Origin: JBCDCP01 sp039181495
Lineage (GTDB): Bacteria; Pseudomonadota; Alphaproteobacteria; Rhizobiales; Tepidamorphaceae
Assembly (NCBI GenBank): GCA_039181495.1
Contig: JBCDCP010000056.1
Coordinates: 1-19,708 of the forward strand
Direction of reading: 5' to 3'
DNA length: 19,708 bases
Shown here: positions 15,492-19,708 of the stretch, piece by piece
Layout of the letters: every line of letters starts with the position of its first letter
How positions within the stretch are numbered: the stretch's first letter is position 1
Notes under the pieces: generated by a model
What the model saw: the letters and a program-made list of their open reading frames with translations, nothing else
Database searches by the model: none
Told to the model about the DNA's origin: nothing
Program-made: the position numbers and the translations under genes

Positions 15492-16313
15492 ATGACGGGA
15501 CGGCTGGACGGCAAGGTCGCGTTGGTCGTGGGCGCCGGCTCTGTTGGACCGGGATGGGGCAATGGCAAGGCCGCCGCGGTGCTGTTTGCCCGGGAGGGAG
15601 CATCGGTCGTCTGCGCTGATCTCAATGAGGCAGCGGCGGAAGAAACCGTGGCCCTGATCCATGATGAGGGCGGCACAGCGATGCCGTTCAAGTGCGATTG
15701 GACCAAGGCCGATCAGGTGCAGTCTCTGGTCGCCCACACGATCGACCGGTGCGGCCGCATAGACGTCCTCGACAACAATGTCGGCATTGCCGAAGTGGGC
15801 GGTGTGGTCGAGTTGCCTGAAGCGGAATGGGACCGGGTGATGGACATCAACCTGAAGGGCTGCTTCTTGGCGATGAAGCATGTCATCCCGGTGATGGAAC
15901 GGCAGTTCAAACAGTCAGGCAGCGGTGGATCGATCATCAACATCTCGTCGATCGCCTCGATCCGCTACACCGGCGTGCCATACGCAACCTATTACGCATC
16001 CAAGGCGGCGATGAACCACCTTACCCGCGCAACAGCTGTCCAGTATGCCGCACAGAAGATCCGTGTGAACTGTGTGTTGCCCGGCCTGATGAAGACACCG
16101 ATGGTGGAGCACGCAGCGGGCTTGGCGCAGGAGTATGCCGGCGGCGACATCGAAGAAATGTGGAAGACCCGCGACCGCCAAGTCCCCATGGGGCATATGG
16201 GAGACGCCTGGGATGTGGCCCATGCCGCACTGTTCCTTGCGTCGGATGAGTCAAAGTACGTCACCGGCATCGAGCTGGTGGTGGATGGCGGAATCACACT
16301 CAAATACAACTGA
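15492..16313 (+). CDS. Short-chain dehydrogenase/reductase (SDR family)
   Basis: This cytoplasmic NAD(P)-dependent oxidoreductase has 273 residues with a complete classical SDR core. The cofactor loop is GAGSVGPGWGNGKA (14-27), slightly longer than the standard TGxxxGxG. Asp43 at the end of beta2 suggests NAD preference. NNVG (95-98) replaces NNAG. Asn120, Ser153 and the Tyr167-Lys171 pair form the catalytic set, and PG (197-198) and the C-terminal VDGG (264-267) are conserved. The frame is open far upstream inside the ligase gene, but the ATG at 15492 is set by GAGGAG overlapping the ligase stop. Between a CoA ligase and a thiolase it probably oxidises a hydroxyacyl-CoA or an alicyclic alcohol to the ketone that the thiolase would cleave. 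Confidence 0.93.
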   Translation: MTGRLDGKVALVVGAGSVGPGWGNGKAAAVLFAREGASVVCADLNEAAAEETVALIHDEGGTAMPFKCDWTKADQVQSLVAHTIDRCGRIDVLDNNVGIAEVGGVVELPEAEWDRVMDINLKGCFLAMKHVIPVMERQFKQSGSGGSIINISSIASIRYTGVPYATYYASKAAMNHLTRATAVQYAAQKIRVNCVLPGLMKTPMVEHAAGLAQEYAGGDIEEMWKTRDRQVPMGHMGDAWDVAHAALFLASDESKYVTGIELVVDGGITLKYN

Positions 16314-16361
16314 CGGTCTTGTGACTTCCACGGAGCGCTTGCGTCATCCAAGAACGGAGGT

Positions 16362-16793
16362 ATGACAACCGTTGCTGTTCCCCGTCAGCCTCTGGCCTGG
16401 GTGCTTCTCACTCTTCGCCTGAGCGTCTTTCTCGTCATGTTGCTGTGGACGGTGAACAAGTTCCTGTTCCCCGAGCGCGCAGCGAGTATCTTCGAGAACT
16501 TCTACGGCATATCCGGTCTTGGAACCGACGCCGCTTATCTGATCGGGGCGGTTCAACTCGCGGTCGTCATTGGCTTTGCCGTGGGGTTCCAGAAGCGATG
16601 GACAACGGGACTCGTTCTCGTCATGCATCTTATTTCTACGCTTGCTTCGATGCCCCGCTACTTCGACCCGTGGTCCTCGCCCAATCTCCTGTTCTTTGCA
16701 GCCTGGCCGATGCTTGGCGCACTCATTGCGCTCTATGTGCTACGCGATTTCGATACGAAGTGGTCGTTGGGTGGGGATCGAGATTCGGCCTGA
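16362..16793 (+). CDS. Small four-helix inner-membrane protein (DoxX-like)
   Basis: This 143-residue protein has four predicted membrane segments, at about 12-34, 56-76, 82-100 and 107-127. The first helix is followed by NKFLFPERAASIFENFYGI, which resembles DoxX/DoxD-like proteins where a conserved helix-1 patch precedes a short loop. Start and ribosome binding site are clear, with GGAGG at 16355-16359. It follows the SDR by 48 bases on the same strand and is probably the last gene of this cluster. The DoxX label rests on topology and general resemblance only. The protein could be a redox-linked membrane component or an accessory to the acid-degradation genes, and no catalytic residues are evident. 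Confidence 0.6.
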   Translation: MTTVAVPRQPLAWVLLTLRLSVFLVMLLWTVNKFLFPERAASIFENFYGISGLGTDAAYLIGAVQLAVVIGFAVGFQKRWTTGLVLVMHLISTLASMPRYFDPWSSPNLLFFAAWPMLGALIALYVLRDFDTKWSLGGDRDSA

Positions 16794-16868
16794 TAACCGA
16801 GACTGACTGCATCGAAGCCTAACCTGGCCATGGTCTCTTCGCTGATCGCAAGCATCTAGCCGATCGAT

Positions 16869-17549
16869 TCAGGCGACAAGCCACGTGGCATCCGGAGCGC
16901 TGCCCGGTGCTGCATCATCCGGCCAGGTCACGCGCGCGCGCATGTGGCCGCCATGGCGCAGATAAAGCCACTCCAGCCGGGTCAGGACGACATCAACCAA
17001 GGCGAAATTGGCAAAGGCCTCTTCCTCGCTCAGGCCGTGTAATGGTGACTCTTCGGGCGAGGGAATTGGTGTCGAAGGTGATTGGCCGACACGGTAGCAC
17101 TCCCGTGACATATCCTTCATGCCGTCCCAAACAGCCTGAACGCGTTCCGTCCCTGCTTCGGTGCGCGCGATACCGGCGAGGCGCAAAGCCACCTTGCGGC
17201 GTGGATCATAGCCCTGGATGGCAACGCGCGGATTGGCTGTCAGCTCGGCAAATTTGGGCGTGCGCAGATCGGTGTTGAAGCGCAGCAGACGCCGTTCGCG
17301 GTCGACCTCGCGCAGCACAACGACACGCATTTCCGGCAGTCCTTCGGAAGCAACGGTCGCGAGTGTAAGCGTATGAAATGCTGACCGCCGGTCCTTTGTG
17401 CCGCGACGCAGCAATTGCCAGGCGCTTTCTTCGACACCGGACAGTGTTCGAGGAACCTGAGGCAGGCCCGGTGGCGGGGTGTTGCGCGAAGGGCCGGTTT
17501 GATCGAGCGCAACTGCCGCGTCTTGGGACTTTACGGACTGGCGTTCCAT
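16869..17549 (-). CDS. PNPOx-like flavin-binding protein (Alr4036 type)
   Basis: This 226-residue protein belongs to the split-barrel pyridoxamine 5'-phosphate oxidase-like group, which usually binds FMN. Recognisable stretches are TLTLATVASEGLPEMRVVVLR (about 60-80), FNTDLRTPKFAEL (91-103) and RRKVALRLAG (117-126), an order matching the Alr4036-type subfamily. The C-terminal LEWLYLRHGGHMRARVTW (192-209) resembles the dimer and FMN-binding tail. The frame extends 22 codons upstream. The ATG at 17549 is preferred because AGGA precedes it at a suitable distance. True PNPOx activity is uncertain, and some relatives are general stress flavoproteins. The gene is convergent with the DoxX-like gene and divergent from the DUF2189 gene, so it is a single-gene unit. 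Confidence 0.82.
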   Translation of the reverse strand: MERQSVKSQDAAVALDQTGPSRNTPPPGLPQVPRTLSGVEESAWQLLRRGTKDRRSAFHTLTLATVASEGLPEMRVVVLREVDRERRLLRFNTDLRTPKFAELTANPRVAIQGYDPRRKVALRLAGIARTEAGTERVQAVWDGMKDMSRECYRVGQSPSTPIPSPEESPLHGLSEEEAFANFALVDVVLTRLEWLYLRHGGHMRARVTWPDDAAPGSAPDATWLVA

Positions 17550-17622
17550 GGGGAATCCTATGGGCAGTGGAGAACCCTGAATTGGGCAGTATGACCGCGC
17601 CGGCCGAGTAGGCAAGGCAGCT

Positions 17623-17634
17623 CGTCGATCGACG
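17623..17634. promoter_or_regulatory. 12-bp perfect palindrome between divergent genes
   Basis: CGTCGATCGACG is a perfect 12-bp palindrome in the 136-bp gap between the PNPOx-like gene (minus) and the DUF2189 gene (plus). It could be a shared operator. No promoter boxes are convincing on either side, and GC-rich genomes produce such palindromes by chance. Confidence 0.2.
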
Positions 17635-17685
17635 CCGTAAGCCGGAACCTACAACCGCGCTGACCGGCCGGGAGGGATATACATC

Positions 17686-18546
17686 ATGAGCGACGCGCAG
17701 GTTTCACTGAAAAAGCCCGAGGGGTATCGACCACCGCCGAAGGTTCTCTCACTCGGGGTCGCCGACATCGCCGATGCAGCAGGGCGTGGCATGGCTGATT
17801 TTCGTGCCCAACCGATGTACGGGCTCATCTTCGGCGGACTTTATGCCGTTGGCGGCATCATCGTACTGTTGGCCGCCGCTCAGTTCGACATGGTCTATCT
17901 CAGCTATCCGCTGGCAACCGGATTCGCACTGATCGGACCATTCATCGCAACCGGACTTTATGAAGTCAGCCGGCGGCTGGAGAACAATGGCGAGTTGTCA
18001 CTTGGTGGCGTATTCGCGGTGATCTTCGAGCAACGCAAGCGCGAGCTCAGTTGGATGGCCTTCGTGGTTCTCTTCATCTTCATCATGTGGATGTACCAAG
18101 TGCGGCTTCTCTTGGCGCTATTTCTGGGCTTTGAGCCGATCTCTACCCTCCCGGAGTTCCTCGATACTCTGCTTACAACAACGAACGGACTCCTCTTCCT
18201 CGCGGTTGGGCATATGGTCGGCGCCATATTGGCCGCGACACTGTTCTCGCTGTCAGTGATATCCTTTCCGATGCTGCTGGATAGAGACGTCGACTTCATC
18301 ACCGCCATGGTGACGTCGGTACAGACAGTGGTGAAGAACCCGATACCAATGCTTGGCTGGGCGGCCGTCGTCACCGCGCTCTTGATTGTTGCGTCGATTC
18401 CGATGTTTCTCGGTCTGCTTGTTGTGCTGCCGATCCTTGGGCACACCACATGGCACATCTATCGGAAAGCGGTGGCGGAGCAGGAGCCGCCAGCGGCGGC
18501 ATCGGGCAAACGAAAAACCAGAGCAAAGCCGAAGGCCGCAGGCTGA
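17686..18546 (+). CDS. DUF2189 inner-membrane protein
   Basis: This integral membrane protein has 286 residues. After a soluble N-terminus of about 44 residues come hydrophobic segments near 45-66, 76-94, 123-147, 165-195 and 222-255. The family signature is visible as ISFPMLLDRDVDFITAMVTS (192-211) followed by KNPIPMLGWAAVV (217-229) and LPILGHTTWHIYRKAV (248-263). The C-terminus is a Lys/Arg/Ala-rich cytoplasmic tail (KRKTRAKPKAAG). DUF2189 proteins are common in alphaproteobacteria and have no established function. The ribosome binding site GGGAGGGAT lies just before the ATG. The next gene on the same strand starts 74 bases later, so co-expression is possible but not shown. Confidence 0.85.
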   Translation: MSDAQVSLKKPEGYRPPPKVLSLGVADIADAAGRGMADFRAQPMYGLIFGGLYAVGGIIVLLAAAQFDMVYLSYPLATGFALIGPFIATGLYEVSRRLENNGELSLGGVFAVIFEQRKRELSWMAFVVLFIFIMWMYQVRLLLALFLGFEPISTLPEFLDTLLTTTNGLLFLAVGHMVGAILAATLFSLSVISFPMLLDRDVDFITAMVTSVQTVVKNPIPMLGWAAVVTALLIVASIPMFLGLLVVLPILGHTTWHIYRKAVAEQEPPAAASGKRKTRAKPKAAG

Positions 18547-18620
18547 ATCGGCCAAGCTAACCATCTGGAAACCATAATCGCCTAGCGTGTGCGTCACTCT
18601 TCCGAACAGGAGGTGCCGCC

Positions 18621-19634
18621 ATGCACATGCCGGATCTGCCACCCGAGTGCCCGAAACTCGTCGAGACCATTCTTGCCCGCCAGTCGGTAACGGCAAAGGA
18701 TGTACAAGGCCTCAGACGCAAGGTCTTCGGTGATGGCGTGGTCTCTCCGGACGAGGCTGAGCTGCTGTTCACGGTTCATCATGGCGCAAAGCGGCAAGGC
18801 CCCAAATGGCGGGAGTTCTTCGTCGAGGCACTGACCGACTATCTCGTCCACCAGGCTGATCCGCGCGGATATGTCAGCCCCGAGAACGCGGTGTGGCTGC
18901 TCGAGCGTGTCATGGCCGACGGCCATGTCGAAACCGCCAGCGAACTTGAAGCGATCATCAAGATCATCGAGACGGCTCGAACCGTGCCGCAGCAGCTGGC
19001 GATGTTCGCGCTGATGCAGGTGCGCAAGGCGGTGCTCCATGGCCATGGTTCCGCAAGAGAACTTGCGGGCAAGAAGCGCAAGGGCGCTGCGGGCAAGGTG
19101 ACAGCGGCGGATGTCGAGATGCTGCGGCGGGTGCTCCATGCCGGTGCGGGCGATGGCGGAATGGGTGTATCGCGCGAAGAGGCAGCGGTGCTATTCGACA
19201 TCAATGACGACACCAAGGATGCCGAGAACGCTCCGGAATGGAGTGAGCTTTTCGTCAAGGCGATCGGCAATGCCATGCTGTTTGCCAGCGGCCACAGCGT
19301 GCCAACACGCGAAGACGCTCTGCGCCGCGAGGCATTCCTGGAGTCACGAGAAGGCGTCGGCGGCTTCCTGACCCGGATGGTGCAAGCTGTCGCGCAAGGA
19401 CAGATCGGTGCCCGGGACGAGTGTGTGTGGCAAGCGCAGCTCGATGCTCATGCCCAGGCCCAAGATGCAGCGGAAGCGCTGACTGGCGAGGAAGCGCACT
19501 GGCTGATCGATCGTATCGGCCGTGATGGCGAGTTCAGCGACAACGAACGAGCCGCGATCGGTTTCATCGTCTCGCAGAGCGACCGGATCGATCCTGCGCT
19601 GGAGTCCTTGATCGAGAAGCTGAGAGCAGCCTGA
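18621..19634 (+). CDS. TerB-like tandem-repeat protein
   Basis: This soluble, mostly helical protein has 337 residues. It contains an internal duplication. TAKDVQGLRRKVFGDGVVSP at 24-43 matches TAADVEMLRRVLH with GDGGMGVSREEAAVLF at 161-192, and each is followed by WREFFVEALTDYL or WSELFVKAIGNAM. The second half of each unit also matches: SPENAVWLLERVMADGHVE (86-104) and TGEEAHWLIDRIGRDGEFS (288-306). The recurring DG-x(3-6)-E-x(2-3)-L pattern resembles the acidic loops of TerB/EF-hand-like helical proteins. No signal peptide or membrane segment is seen. AGGAGG at 18608-18613 is an excellent ribosome binding site. TerB-related proteins are linked to tellurite and envelope stress, but no role can be assigned here. 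Confidence 0.7.
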   Translation: MHMPDLPPECPKLVETILARQSVTAKDVQGLRRKVFGDGVVSPDEAELLFTVHHGAKRQGPKWREFFVEALTDYLVHQADPRGYVSPENAVWLLERVMADGHVETASELEAIIKIIETARTVPQQLAMFALMQVRKAVLHGHGSARELAGKKRKGAAGKVTAADVEMLRRVLHAGAGDGGMGVSREEAAVLFDINDDTKDAENAPEWSELFVKAIGNAMLFASGHSVPTREDALRREAFLESREGVGGFLTRMVQAVAQGQIGARDECVWQAQLDAHAQAQDAAEALTGEEAHWLIDRIGRDGEFSDNERAAIGFIVSQSDRIDPALESLIEKLRAA

Positions 19635-19690
19635 ATTCACCGACAAAGGCTTGGCCGCGGTCAATCACATTGCAATTTTAAGTTTTAACT

Positions 19691-19707
19691 GTCCGCTCTG
19701 CTCGGAC
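19691..19707. terminator. Small hairpin at the right edge
   Basis: GTCCG (19691-19695) and CGGAC (19703-19707) pair around a seven-base loop, 56 bases after the TerB-like stop. Whether a T-run follows is hidden by the window end. It could be the terminator of this gene or the start of the next feature. The intervening stretch is AT-richer than the rest of the region. Confidence 0.2.
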
Positions 19708-19708
19708 G

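Noticed and set aside
16794..16868. Possible bidirectional terminator between the convergent DoxX-like and PNPOx-like genes
   Set aside because: Only short 5-6 bp imperfect repeats such as GATCG/CGATC are present, with no T-runs on either strand.
1..19708. Mobile elements, CRISPR arrays, tRNA or rRNA genes
   Set aside because: No regular repeat-spacer pattern, transposase, integrase, terminal repeats or tRNA-like cloverleaf was seen on either strand.

Overview
The window looks like a chromosomal stretch of an alphaproteobacterium, probably Hyphomicrobiales (Rhizobiales). This is inferred from GC-rich coding with strong third-position G/C, tightly packed operons with ATGA and TGATG overlaps, TTG starts, the otsB-GH15-otsA arrangement, and stand-alone TfoX_N, DUF2189 and Alr4036-type genes. 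No similarity search could be run, so the taxonomic call is soft. There are no IS elements, CRISPR arrays, phage genes, rRNAs or recognisable tRNAs.

Region 1 (1-6426, minus strand) is a five-gene peptide-type ABC importer operon. In transcription order it holds a periplasmic binding protein, a DppB-like permease, a DppC-like permease, a fused double ATPase (DppD-DppF type), and an M20 amidohydrolase cut by the left edge. The likely logic is uptake of a peptide or N-acyl amino acid followed by its hydrolysis in the cytoplasm. A GC-rich hairpin lies between the binding-protein gene and the permease genes.

Region 2 (6427-7374) is a long divergent control region. It holds several perfect inverted repeats and, nearer the plus-strand operon, two small tandem ORFs (64 and 65 codons) with plausible ribosome binding sites and no recognised family.

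Region 3 (7375-12337, plus strand) is a trehalose module: otsB, a GH15 glucoamylase/trehalase-like hydrolase, otsA and a Glk-family glucokinase, each overlapping or nearly touching the next. OtsA and OtsB make trehalose. If GH15 is a trehalase, it and Glk would return trehalose to glucose 6-phosphate, so one transcript would carry a whole turnover cycle. The glk gene contains an unusual AT-rich segment with overlapping, mutually exclusive hairpins.

Region 4 (12400-16793, plus strand) is an acyl-CoA catabolic cluster: an SCP2-type thiolase, a stand-alone TfoX_N protein, an acyl-CoA ligase, an SDR dehydrogenase and a four-helix DoxX-like membrane protein. Ligase, SDR and thiolase fit activation, oxidation and thiolytic cleavage of a carboxylic acid whose identity cannot be read from the sequence.

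Region 5 (16869-19708) has a minus-strand Alr4036-type flavin-binding PNPOx-like gene, divergent from a DUF2189 membrane-protein gene. After that comes a 337-residue protein built from two tandem copies of a TerB-like helical unit.
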